Origin: Diphasiastrum complanatum
Taxonomy: Eukaryota; Streptophyta; Lycopodiopsida; Lycopodiales; Lycopodiaceae
Direction: 5' to 3'
NCBI GenBank assembly: GCA_029204225.1
Contig: CM055093.1
Span: forward strand, 32,499,777 to 32,563,776
DNA length: 64,000 nucleotides
The position numbers and the translations under genes are program-made. This document shows, in pieces, positions 22,762 through 34,341 of the stretch (positions are counted from its first letter, which is position 1; each line of letters begins with the position of its first letter). A model generated the notes under the pieces. The model made no database searches. It saw only the letters and a list, made by a program, of their open reading frames with translations, and was not told the DNA's origin.

Positions 22762-23621
22762 TCTCAAATTATCATGGTGCGTAAAGAAGCAATCAAGAGC
22801 AATCACATGAATTGGAGCAATCTGGGGTTTTCCCTTCCAACTGGTCTGCGCCTGTGATCAAGTGGGTGTCTCTCTCTCACTCTGTCTTCCTAATCATTTC
22901 AGAAATGAATTGTTCTATGCACATTCAAAGATTTTAGAACCATTGTCTGCGTTCTCGATGTTTCTTCCATGTTGTTGTGACTCTTCAAGGATTATGTGAC
23001 AATAGCTAATAAGCATTTCGATAAGGACTAAATGCAACATTCGAGTGTAAAGGTCCATGCATATGCAAGGGTGTATGTAGGTGTATTTACACATGCATCT
23101 GCAGATGAAATCCATCCTAGAAGAGACAACATTAACGTTCCTAGCTTCTAACACGATGCATGAGACTCAAATTCATGTCTATATAACAGCACTTAGATCA
23201 ACACTTAGATTCACGAGACTCAGATTCATGTCTATATAACAGCACTCAGATCAGGTAATCCAAGATGGATCAAAGTGATTTCAACCCACTTCAAGATTTT
23301 ATGATATGAGGAGTGTATGTAGGTGCATTTACACATGCATCTGCATAAGTGAAATTCATCCTAGAAGAGACATCATTAACTTTCTTAGCCTTTAGCATGA
23401 TGCACGTTCAAAGTTTTTAGAACTATACTATTGCCATGCGTGTTTCTTGAAAGCCTTGCCAAAGTGCATTTCCTTTCTATTATGTATACCTCTGGATACA
23501 CGAGACTCAGATTCATGTATAAAATTATTACGAAAAAGGCATTGAGTATCAGTATAAGCTGTATCCACATGCATATGTAGATATACCTCTGGACCTCCAT
23601 CTCTCTCGTGGATTATCCATG

Positions 23622-23774
<153 letters not shown>

Positions 23775-24045
23775 GCATCTGCAGATGTGAAATTCATCCT
23801 AGAAAAGACATCATTAATGGTCAATCTTCATAGTAGCATACAACCTTCACATGGCAAATGAATGTCCACAGAGTAGAGAGATAGCCCAAAGGTTTTGCAT
23901 CTTTTGCAAGACCAACAATCATGATACATCTACTTGTATCTACAATCTGAGAATACAAGTCGTTGCACGACAATACCAGTGGAGGATGCAACAACAGGGT
24001 CCCCAAATTATGAGTTACCAAAGGCCCACATTCCAACAAGCACCC

Positions 24046-25011
24046 TGTTCACAGATTCCACTCTATCTGTGTTCTTTGGGTTTCTTTACTTCTTTGTTCT
24101 TTCTTCTGTAGTTACGGTTCTTACGGATCTTCTTCTTTATTAGAACAGTTACTAGACAGAAGTGTTACTCAGGTTGCAGCGTGTATTTTCCAACTTGTTA
24201 GTGGGAGTCACGGATCCGATACTCATCTACATGCATTGACAGCCATGTAACCAGTCTTAGCTCAAGAAGATCAACGTTCTAGAACAGGGAGCAATCCTGC
24301 CACTATCTACTAAAGCAGAAAACAATCAAGAACAAGATTAACTACTCAAACAAGAAACAAGAAACAAGAAACTAGATTTCTAACATCATAGTAACAGTCC
24401 AAGAATCAAGAAACACTCATTCCTTGATGCTTAGATTGCCCAAGAACAATCAAGAACTGGAATGTAAGAAAGTATGCAAGATCTACACCACAAACCAGCC
24501 TATTTAGTTTACTTGCATGCTGATTCCTACCTTATTCCACAAACAAGAAATGAATCCTAATCCACAACTAAGTAAGAAACAAGAAAACAAGATTCTAGTT
24601 AATTCACAATACAAGGAAATCAAGCATGCTCATAGAAACTTCACTCAAGAACATTGCCATGAACAAGGAGCTTAGCAATTATCAAGAACTCGTGGAGGAT
24701 CCTCTTTATTTGCTCAAGAGAACTTGACAATACATTCAAAGCTCCCTCACAAGAGAGGGGAGCCCTTAAATAAGCAAGAAGGCTATCCATGGGGAGCCCA
24801 AGTGGCAATTCCACCAAATTAGAAATTACATGTGGAATTTGCCCTTCCACTAAAGGTCACCATCAAAAGGTGGCTCACTCTAACTAATATAAGGGGGGTC
24901 TACATTTATTTACAAAGCCTAGGAAATATGACTAGCTTCTACATGGTCGTTCCTTCTCTGGGATAAACCATGTAGGCTCACATAGATATTTCATTGTCAT
25001 CCTAGCTAGTA
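24046..25011 (-). repeat. Inner Gypsy 3' LTR
   Basis: Direct repeat of 37846-38817. On the + strand it runs from TGTTCACAG to CCTAGCTAGTA. Both copies end in TA rather than the canonical CA on that side, so the exact border is uncertain by a few bases. It lacks an ~8-bp stretch near its left end that the other copy has. Confidence 0.88.
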
Positions 25012-25095
25012 CCAGGTGCTTATTATCCGCAAAAAAAAAAAAAATTATTTTTTTATTTTTTTATTTTTCGAAATTGGAAGTCTCTCAATTGGCCG

Positions 25096-28000
25096 CTACA
25101 TTCCAGCCTTCCTGAGAACTTCTTGCGAGTCTTGCTCACCTTGTCGTCGTGCCGTTTGCTTTCTCTCGCTCATTTTTCGTCCCAAGGCTACAAAAACTTG
25201 GAAGTGGAGCTTACTTTCGAAATTGAGTGGCCCCAGGTATTCTCTAATCTTCTCCACAAAGCCCATTTCTTGCCAGTCCTCCACCATGGTCACATAACGC
25301 GAGGACATGAAGGCCACACTGTAGTATAGCCTGGCCATATTTGCAATATTCGGCACTTTCTTGCGTGCAAAGATCGGTACCTGTTTTGTACTTGTGCCCG
25401 AAGTCGAGTAATTGCAGCCTCAGATCATCCGGGGAGGTTCTCTCTAAAATTTTCGGAATGACTGGCCAGTTTACCAATTCCACTTGTGGCTTTTCTATCG
25501 GCCATGGATTTATGCGTTTGAGTGGCATATAGAAAGGATCCACTCGCTTCCATGCCGGTGCCTTCAGATACTCTTGGAGTCGCCTGCTATCTTTCAGGAC
25601 TTTATTCCACCACTTCGGTTGCGGTTGTAGCGCTGTGATGATCTTGGCCCTGGTGGAGTATTGGCTTTGATCTACGTCCTCTTTGTCTCCCCTCATGTTG
25701 GGAGGGTTTTCCTCTCAAACTTTTATGACTCTCTTGTGTCAGCCAATTTGCCTCTGGGCCTGGTAGGGGAAGTTGTCCTACGCGGTTGGAATGGCCTCGC
25801 CAGAGAATCATCTAGGGCCTTGGTGCCCGTGTCTTTTTCCTTGGCTTTCGCGCTTGTCGATGGCTCAGCTGCACCCGTATCTTGTCTGGGCGAGAACCTT
25901 CTTGTCTCTGGTTGATCTGCCAAGAAGTCATCATTACCCCCATGTCGGTGTTAGTTTCTAGAAGGTCAGGGATGGAATGATCTGGAGAGAGGGGTGCAAG
26001 AACGACAAGTTTCAGAGGGGGTGGATTCAACAAATTATACGCCGCACCGGGGGAGTGGAGTTGTTGGAGGAACTCGTCCTGTCGGGCCTTGTATGTGTCA
26101 GCTGGACCTTTTGATGAGCCCATTATTTTGCTAGGAGGTGATGGAGAGAGGGAAGATGAAAGAATCAGATAAGTTGGAATAAATGTTTCGGAAAAATTAA
26201 AGGCAGAGTAGAAGGAGGGGTTAAAGGTGGGAGGGGGTCTGGGAAAAGTTATGGAGGCAGCACTGGCTCACTGGCCACCCGATCCCGAGCTACCGTCTGA
26301 AGATTGGGTTTGTCTGTCCTGATTTCCTGTTCCATCATTCCCATCATCGTCCCGTGGCTTCGTTGATTGAGCACCTGCTTGGGCCTTGCACGTCATGTCC
26401 CATAGTTGGTTCACCTTGTCCAAGACTTGCTGCTTCCAGTTGCTTCTGGGACTCCGGGATGATCCTCTCTTGCTTGGCCACAATGTTTTGGAAATTTTTC
26501 TTTTCGGCCTCTCGTTCTTGGATTAGCCTTACATATTTCTCCATTTGGATGGCTGGGGCCTATGGGGCCTGGAATTGAATATTCCCGGGCTTGACTAGAG
26601 GAGCGTCGACTGTCATTACACTCGATGATCCATCTCGTACTTGGTCGATTTGGACCATTTGGTGCTTCAGTTGCTGCTGGACCTCTTCTAGAGTGGTCTT
26701 CTGCCCAACCATCACGGATTTGATTTCCACTATCTCTCTTTCTTTTTCTTTGGCCAGCCTCTGATGATGTGTGATGTCATGGTCTTGATGATGGACCTTG
26801 CTCTTGAGCATTTGATATTGGCTAACCAACCAATGCATATGGTAGCTCGTTTTGGATAGGCTGATCATTGAGCGTTTGGCTGCTTCTGTGAGCTTCTCAG
26901 GGTTAGTGAGGGTTGGGTACTGATCTGGAGTGTGGGATGGTGAGGCTAAACCAGAAAATAAACGTGGTGTTAGAGCTGAAGATGGAGGTGGAGGTGGAGG
27001 TAGTGGAGGGATGATGTTAGTAATTGTTGTGGTGGTGGTGGTGGTTAGTGGAGGGGTCAGACTTCTTCTTGGCTACTTCTCCTTCTCTGGCTCATCGTCG
27101 TTTATTTTCATCAAGTCCGCAGCATCAAAATATTGTGATGTGTCCAATGTGTGGACTTGTTGGGCCTATGGTTGTTGGTCCGTGACCTGGGGACTGGATA
27201 TCCCCACTCCTCCCCCACCACCTCCCCCCCCCCCCCCCCCCCCCAGAACTTGTGCCGGTGGTGATGTTAGTGGCGTTGGCATAGTAATCAGTGTGGGTGG
27301 GGTGGTGACTTGATCTGGCTGACTTGTGACTTGAGATACTGTCGTGTCAGGTGCTGGTGTAGAGGTAGTTGCTCCATCACCCCCATCAATGACATGTGAG
27401 GGTGATGAGTGTGGTGGTGAGGCCGTGGATGAGCTTCCATCATCTGAGGTGGAACCATCTGAAACTGATCCCCTTGGTGATGTGCTTGCAGCTTGAAGCT
27501 TCTTTTGCATCCTTTGTTGCCTTGTGTTTGGCAACTGGGCCTTGGAGGTATCAGCCTCTTGAGCTCCGGAGGTTGCAGTTGCTTGTGAGTCTGGTTGTGG
27601 GCTTCTTTGCTTCTGTACCAGAGGGAGAATACTGGTGTTTACTTGTTTAGACTGGGGTCCCGCTGGTGAAGTTGCCCTTTGATCGTGCACGCTTGGACTT
27701 TGTTGACTCAATGGGAATTTCCCATGCCTTGTCCGCAAGCTACAAGTGTTGTTGAAGCTTTGGCCCATTCTGGACTTGGTGGAGGGTGATATCTGTCAAG
27801 AGATATCTGAGTATTGTTATCGGCTGCTTGTTCTTAATGCACTCATGAAGGCAATTCGAAACAAACTGTGCCCAATCATAGAGGTTCTGGGCATGCAGTC
27901 GTGAATCTGCCACCATGTGAAACAGGGACATGGGTACCCTCTACAACTTGGTTATTGGTCGTTGTGTGCACTTTGTCAAGTACGCACATGTCGCTTGTAG

Positions 28001-28432
28001 TTGTGGGTCATTGATTGCTTCGACTCGATACCCATCCTTGTTTTTCCACTTGGCCACGGATGGGTCAATGAATTTGAAATATGTTGTTTGCTCGATTTTT
28101 TTAAGTGTCCTGGTGACAACATTGGGTCCTCTTGGAAACCCAAAAGGTTGCAAGTCTGCCAATGCAAATGATATGTTGTAAAAATAGTTTCGCACAGGAG
28201 GAACTATTAGCTGGGATGACCTTGCTATAGCATTGTAGTTGGCATATAACATATGCACGAGGTACGGGCTTTGATACCCCATCATGACTGGCATCTGGAA
28301 CTCAATGACTTGAAAGAAGGATGTTGCCTGTTGGTACCACTGTTGCATTTCAGTAAGATCCAGTTTGGACAATTGGATGTCGAGCTTATTGGCATCAGGG
28401 TCATCAGAACTGGAGGCAAGGTTGGTAGACAT
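25096..28432 (-). pseudogene. Inner Gypsy ORF3: N-domain, P/S/T-rich linker, coiled coil, C-domain; function unknown
   Basis: Minus strand, between integrase and the 3' LTR, sense orientation. It starts MSTNLASSSDDPDANKLD at 28432 and stays open for 163 codons. After a shift near 27935 comes LYDWAQFVSNCLHECIKN and ILRYLLTDITLHQ (27931-27740), which aligns with the extra ORFs of Gypsy-1 and the outer element. 27768-27166 is a Ser/Pro/Thr/Gln-rich linker with a poly-Gly run from the C21 tract. 26868-26400 predicts a long coiled coil (KEKEREIVEIKS, TTLEEVQQQLKHQM, EREAEKKNFQNIVAKQER). 26123-25096 holds a basic region and then a folded-looking domain (QPKWWNKVLKDSRRLQEYL, PFYMPLKRINPWPIEKPQVE, YVTMVEDWQEMGFVEKIRE) spread over frames. 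No membrane helix is evident, which argues against an envelope. Several stops and frameshifts: not functional as encoded. Confidence 0.6.
27224..27244 (+). repeat. C21 homopolymer
   Basis: Run of 21 C on the + strand, encoding poly-Gly in the minus-strand ORF3 linker. Confidence 0.9.
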
Positions 28433-28454
28433 GATAAAAAAACTAAAAAATAAG

Positions 28455-28690
28455 AATCTGGAAAAAAGGGTGTCGGTTGAGATTTCAGACAGGGTTAAAA
28501 GGTGTTGGTTGAGATGGGAGTGGAGGGCGTCGGTTGAGATGTGAGCGGAGGGCGTCGACTGAGATTTGATCGGAGGTTGTCGGCTAAGATGTGATGGAAA
28601 GGCGTCGACTGAGATGTGATAGAAAGGCGTCGGTTGAGATGTGATAGAAAGGCGTCGGCTGAGATGTAATGAAAGGTTTGGCTGAAGGGA
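28455..28690 (-). repeat. Minisatellite, core GTCGGTTGAGATGTGA, ~28-bp period
   Basis: About eight imperfect units (+ strand reading), with variants GTCGACTGAGAT and GTCGGCTAAGAT. The same core recurs at 29283-29612 and in the leader at 37265-37600. Confidence 0.85.
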
Positions 28691-29282
28691 TGATGGCGGG
28701 AAAGGAATGGACTATGAGGAACTGAGGTTCAGAAGGAAGGTGTGTGAAAGTGGAGGTGTTGTGGATAGAAGAGTATAGAGGATGTGTGGCAAACTAAGTA
28801 TGGTGTGAACAATGGAATGTAGAAGTTCCGAAAAAAGAAGATGTTGGTATATGTTTGCAACTGAGCAAAAAGGATGAAGATAGTGGAAGATGTAAAGAAA
28901 ATAGCTTTCGGTGAAAACGGGTTTTTGGAGATGATGAAAGAAAAGTGTTTATGATTAAAAGGTAATACTCAATAGTGTAACGGAAGCGTGTTGAATGCTT
29001 GCGTGACACTACCCCTCAGCATGCAAAATGTTTCAAATGCGTTGTTCTCCACTGGCAATATTAGGTTTGGAGATTGTTTGTGATGGCACTCTCAATGGAA
29101 AACACACTAGGATGGCTGATACTGGGTGGAGATGGTGTGGAAGCAACCATGGATGCACAAAACGAGATAGCGCCAGGATCGTGTAGGAGAGCTGGAAAGT
29201 CGCCAGTAGATTGTCGCTAGAGAGCTCCAGAGTTCGCACTTCGCTAAGGTGCAAATGGCATCAAGGTGATGGCATTTATGGA

Positions 29283-29612
29283 CGCCGTCGGTTGGGTTCG
29301 GACACGATGGGACATGTCTGTTCGTTGGATTTTGAATGAGAAGCGTTGGTCGAGATTTGATGGAGTCGCGTCGATTGAAATCTGAGAGAGTCACATTGGT
29401 CAAAATCTGAGAGAGTCACGTCAGTCGAGGAATGAGAGAGTCCCGTCGGTCGAGATCTGATAAAAATCCATCGGTTGAGATTTGAGCGGATCCCGTCGAT
29501 TGAGATTTGAGCTGATCCCATCGGTTGAGATTTGAGCTGATCCCGTCGGTTGAGATTTGAGTGGATCCCATTGGTTGAGATTTGAGTGGATCCTGTCGGT
29601 TGAGATTTGACA
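29283..29612 (-). repeat. Minisatellite, same core, ~25-29-bp period
   Basis: Roughly twelve units of GTCGGTTGAGATTTGA followed by a spacer such as GTGGATCCC. It lies 3' of integrase in the inner Gypsy. ORFs read across it on the minus strand (NLNRWDQLKSQ and the like) are repeat artefacts. Confidence 0.88.
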
Positions 29613-30039
29613 AAATCTCAATATAAAGGAATGGATTTGTGTGATGCTAGTGAAGAACTTCAAGTTGAAAATATGAGTGTGGCCCATAGTAGAAGTTCTT
29701 ATGAAAAGAGTGTATCCCTAGGAATGTTTGTATGCTTGAGATACCAGTTAGACAGAGATGAGGTGGCTAAAGTGTGATAATCATTTCCGATGGTGTAGCC
29801 TATCATTTGTTGATCTAGAACATCCATGACCTATGAATATGTACAGGAAGAAGAGAATGCATAGAAAGTACATAAGTAATGGTATGAAGTATAAACAAGG
29901 AACGAGGTGAAAAATAGGCATAGAAAACTACACTACAAGCAAGAACATAAGAAAAATAGAAAGAAAAAATAAAAAATGTAAAATATATACTAGGGAAAAG
30001 ATGTTAAATTGGGTCAACAAAAAACAACTCTTCGTAATA
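29613..30039 (-). other. Non-coding spacer 3' of integrase
   Basis: AT-rich, no ORF and no repeat recognised. Confidence 0.5.
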
Positions 30040-31098
30040 CTACCTTAGACGACCACCATTTGCGACAGTGTCTAAGAGGATTCCGTCAAGTGTTTGCAAC
30101 TGGACTGCACCATTAGGAAAGATTCTATTAATAACATACGGCCCCTCACTTTTGAATTTCAATTTGTCGTAGTGCTTCTTGGATGTATAAAGAAGCACCT
30201 GGTCACCTAAATGTAGATCTTTATTGTGTAGGTGACAGTCATGCCAGGCCTTTTGGCGTCGTTTATTAACCAATTGTGCGTGGTAAGATATAAGTCTTGT
30301 CTCGCATAACTGGGTTGACGTAAATAGCCTGGTTTTGAGTTGTTGTTCAATTGCAGCTTTTTCACAGAGATCTATTGAAAAAGCTTCCATGACTCATAAT
30401 GATGGGACTAAGAATTCTACTGGCATTACCGCCTCTTGACCATATACTAAATGGAAAGGGGTAACCCACCCAGTGGCTTTCTTCGGGGTGGTGCGGTAAG
30501 CCCAAACAGCTGAGAAAAGTTTTGTTTCCCAATCAAAGCGACTGGTTTCAACTATCTTGGTCAAAATTTTACAATCGTCTTGTTAGTTGATTCAACCTGG
30601 CCATTACATCTAGGGTAGTACGGTGTACTTTTTCTGTGAACAACAAGGTAATGATGTAGGAGGTTATCAATGACAGCATCTAAAAAATGTGTGTCCCGAT
30701 CACTAACTAACTCAATGGGACAGCAAAACCTGTAATAATATTTTTGTAAAGAATACGCGCGACTGTTTTTGCATTGGCATCCTTCGTTGCTCGAGCCTCC
30801 ACCCACTTAGTGCCGTAATCTGTGGCTATGAGGATGTAACGAGCTTGAGTATGTTTTGCTGCTGGACTCATTGGTCCAACAAAGTCAATTCCCCACTTAT
30901 GGAAGGCTTCGTCTTCTATAATGGGAGTCAACGGCGTGAAGTCTACTGTGGTGTTTTTCTTGGCTCATTGACAGACATCACACGCTTTAATGACAAAAAA
31001 CGTGTCCCTAAACAAAGATGGCCACCACAGTCCTGCTTGAAGGATAATCTTCGCTGTGGCTTCAACAGAAAAGTGGCCACCTCCAATGCCCTCATGAG
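30040..31098 (-). pseudogene. Inner Gypsy integrase
   Basis: Minus strand: HHCC zinc finger HEGIGGGHFSVEAT ... CDVCQ with a stop right after it, then the core FHKWGIDFVGPMSP, VSDRDTHFLDA and NGQVESTNKT. The three catalytic acids are all present. A frameshift near 30720 splits GFAVP/CCPIEL, and another stop or frame change lies around 30400-30560. The C-terminal part reads KAWHDCHLHNKDLHLGDQVLLY and LKFKSEGPYVINRIFPNGAV, the usual GPY/F-like module, ending at 30040. Confidence 0.87.
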
Positions 31099-32650
31099 CC
31101 TAAGATATGATAGGTCGTATCTCAGATTCATAAGCACATCGGCAAATGATACCGTCAATGCCTCTTTTGTAAAGTTGTCTCGCAATTAACTGAAAGGGCA
31201 CTGCTTTTAGCAAAAAATTTCTTTTTGCTACCGTACTCAGGCCTTCTTTGAGTCTGTCTGTTGTGAGGAATTGGGTGATCTCCTCAGCCCATAAGGGTGT
31301 AGCATCGATCTGAAAAAGGCATGCATCAGGGAGATCATCGTTGACTAGTGCAGTTGCTTTTTCAGCACTTGGTAGTCTGGAAAGGTGGTCCGCCATGATA
31401 TGTTGGGTCCCTTTCCGAACGACTACGCAGAAATTAAGTTCCTCTAAAATCAACAGCCATCGAACTATACGTCCCGTTTTACAGGATTTATTAACGATAT
31501 ATAGAAGGGCTTGATGGTTTGTGTAGAATGCAAAGGTCTGGCTTAATAAATAATGTCTTAGTTGCTGCACAACATAGACCATCACCAATGCTTCTCTCTC
31601 GGTGGTTGTATAGTTTACTTCAGCAGGCACCAATTGCTTGCTCAAAAAACGTATTGGGAAGTCTTTGCCATACTTGTCCGGTTGCGCAAGAAGACCTCCG
31701 ATGGCATACTTACTTGCGTCAGTATGCACATGGAACTCTTTCGTGTAATTTGGCAAGCGGAGTATGGGAGCCGTGGTGAGGGCTGTTTTCAACTCCTCAA
31801 AGGCCTTAATTTGTTATTCGGTCCAGTGAGGATCTAGCACAACTAAATAAACGAGGCGTGCCTTGCCGGCATAATCGATTATAAAGATGCGATAATAATT
31901 TGTATGATTGAGAAAGACATATACTTCCTTCACTGTTGCAGGTAAGGGCATTTCCACTATAACCTTGATTTTTGACGAGTCGGTAGATAAACCGTCCTTT
32001 GAAATTATATGCCCAAGTATGACCCCATGGATGACCCATATTTGGCATTTATCAGGGTTTAGTGAGATTCCAAATCTACGACAACGAATGAAAATTTTCT
32101 CCAGGGTGTCAAGGTGTGTAGCTGCGGAGGAATGTACACCTAGATCAACGAGATAAATCTCCATGATTCGATGTAACAGATCTTGAAAGGCCAGTTGCAT
32201 GACCCTTTGAAACGTTAAAGGGGCATTGCATAAGCCAAAAGGCATAACGTTATAAGCATAAACCCCGTTCTCTGTTGCAAAGGTCGTTTTATGTTTATCT
32301 TCAGGGGCTATTTGAACAAGAAAATACCTGTTGAATCCATCCAAGAAGCTGAAAGCTTCAGCTCCTGCCATGTCCTTGAGGATTTGAGTCATTAAAAACA
32401 AGGGAAAATGGTCTTTCTTCGTAACCGCATTAAGGTTTTTGAGATCGACACAGATATGAAGCTTGCCATTTTTCTTGGGTACAACCACAATGGGTGATAC
32501 CCAATCAGTATGTTGAACTTCATTAATGAAGCCAGCATCCAACAATTTCTTAATATCTTCGTCGATCCTCTCATGATAAAGATGTTTAGATCGATAGGGT
32601 TTAGCCCTAATAGGCTTAGCATTGTCTTCTAGAAGGAATCTTATGGACAA
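31099..32650 (-). pseudogene. Inner Gypsy reverse transcriptase and RNase H
   Basis: Minus strand, two long open frames (32650-31814 and 31792-31100) separated by one stop. RT blocks: WVSPIVVVPKKNGKLHICVD, FSFLDGFNRYFLVQIAPEDK, VMPFGLCNAPLTFQRVMQ. The catalytic box reads YLVDLGVHS where the related Gypsy-1 has LDDLGVHS, so the first Asp of the active-site pair is Val. RNase H: FHVHTDASKYAIGGLLAQPD, YTTTEREALVMVY, HIMADHLSRL. The frames are the longest in the element, yet the catalytic loss makes it inactive. Confidence 0.9.
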
Positions 32651-33531
32651 CTATTTTAGGTGGGATTCCTTTCATTTCTGTATAATTCCATGCAAATACA
32701 TCCCTGTATTTGCGAAGTAATGTTTCCAGATCAGCAAGCTGGGTTGATGAGAAATGTGCACCAACATGAACTATTCAATCTGTCTTCTTGTCAGTATCTT
32801 TAAGGTTTAGTGGAATGGTCTTAGCAGGTCCTTCAAAGGAGTTGGAATTTGGTGTAGGCTCCCGATGTGGCTGTGGTAACTGGATAACAACGTCATCTAG
32901 TGTAAATTCTTTGAACTTCTGTGGAAGATCAAAAGGTGGGTTGACAAAAGGTTCGGGAACTTTGGGAATCATTTGAGGTGATTCACTACCGGACGTGGAA
33001 GCTTGGTCGGATTGTTTGGTTTCTGTCCCTTTTAACAAGGGCTTGATTGGCTGTTTAAGCTTCTCACGCATCTGTTTTTTATGCTCGGTTAATTTTGTAT
33101 CAAAAACTTTAGTTTTTTTATAACCGAGGTTTTTGTGGTTTTTGAGTGGGCGGTGTTGGTGCCTCACTTATCAAATCGTCGTCGATTGTATCCCAGACTT
33201 TGTCGAGATACACATCCCATGTATATACTTTGGGTTTGGACTTGTATGTTTGTGTGTTGGGTACCTTGGATGTCAGTTGGACGTGAGCCAACGGTCCTAG
33301 TGTCATTATCTCCTTAGGAACTGATGTTGGCGGATAAGGTTGTGCATCTAGATATAGGAGTACATGTTCATCCGTCATGTCTACATCATCCATGGAAAGA
33401 ATACCTTCTTCCGAAACATGGGCGGTAGAGACACTAGGTTTTCCTGGGCACCACGCTATAGGAATCAGGTCAATCATCATAAGTGGGATGATGGGTGTGT
33501 CAATGTCTATAGAGAATGGGAGGATATCCAC
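32651..33531 (-). pseudogene. Inner Gypsy region between protease and RT
   Basis: Minus strand: MDILPFSIDIDTPIIP at 33531, then a charged stretch and FKEFTLDDVVIQLPQPHREP (about 32900), the same motif Gypsy-1 has before RT (YTLDDVVIMLPKAHREPE). Next DLETLLRKYRDVFAWNYTEM leads into RT. Stops and frame changes lie near 33118-33170, 32770 and 32650. Confidence 0.75.
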
Positions 33532-33558
33532 ATTTGCTGCAGCAGTTTCGATACGACA

Positions 33559-34125
33559 TCAATTGGAATCCACAGTGGCTAGTGCGTGACCCCAATTGAT
33601 TATGTTCGTGGATCTCGTATAGTGACCTTTTGGTTGGATCAGGACACTATCTGATTCGTCATATGTTGTGGATGACCAATCATCGTATACCTTGGCGGGC
33701 TTGACATGGCCTGTTGAGTCAACCGTGACTCGTTGATTGTGGTTACCAAAGGTAATTTTGCTATGCTTCCAATCTTGGACAAAACCTGCCATCTGGAGCC
33801 AAGGTGTACCAAGAAGGAGTTTATATGTATTGTTATCTTCTAGTAAATCTAAAATGACACAATCTAGCACAAATTTGACACCTGCTATGCGAACTTTTAT
33901 ATTTGATAAATGACCAGCAGGGTCAGTAACTCGTTGATCAGCCATGCGAAGTTTATATCGTGGTTGATCGAGGGTATTGAAGCCCCATGACTTTGCCAAT
34001 GACAAAGCCATTATATTAACGCCTGATCCGCTATCTAGGATAGCAGATACTGCAGGATAGTCTTTATAGGACAAAGGTAGGGTGATGCTAGTCCCCTTAG
34101 CAACACCTATATTCAACAGATTCAT
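33559..34125 (-). pseudogene. Inner Gypsy aspartic protease domain
   Basis: Minus strand, open for 188 codons: AVSAILDSGSGVNIMALSLA is the D-S-G active-site loop of retropepsins, followed by VKFVLDCVILDLLE and LLLGTPWLQMAGFVQDW (the second conserved LLG-W block). It lies between gag and RT as expected. It would cut the Gag-Pol polyprotein. This domain looks intact within itself. Confidence 0.85.
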
Positions 34126-34341
34126 AGGAATTTGGAGAATTTCAAGAATCTCTTCTGTTTCCCGTTGTTCATCAAGAATAGTAGGCAGCTAAAAATTTTG
34201 ATGGATATAACGTTGAAGCCCAGTGAAGAATTTTATTGCGATATGAAACAACATGGTGAGTTGAGCTTGCAGGAGGTTAGAAAATACTTCAAGTCCCTGT
34301 AGGGATTGCTCCTTTTCGGGGATATGAGCTGAGAATAGACT

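Noticed and set aside
25016-28453. Plus-strand ORFs opposite the inner ORF3 (antisense accessory ORF as in Tat elements)
   Set aside because: The minus-strand (sense) frames show the conserved YxW block, P/S/T linker and coiled coil; the plus-strand frames look like their shadows.
29276-29687. Minus-strand ORFs with repeated NLNRWDQLKSQ-type sequence
   Set aside because: Translation of the GTCGGTTGAGATTTGA minisatellite in all frames.
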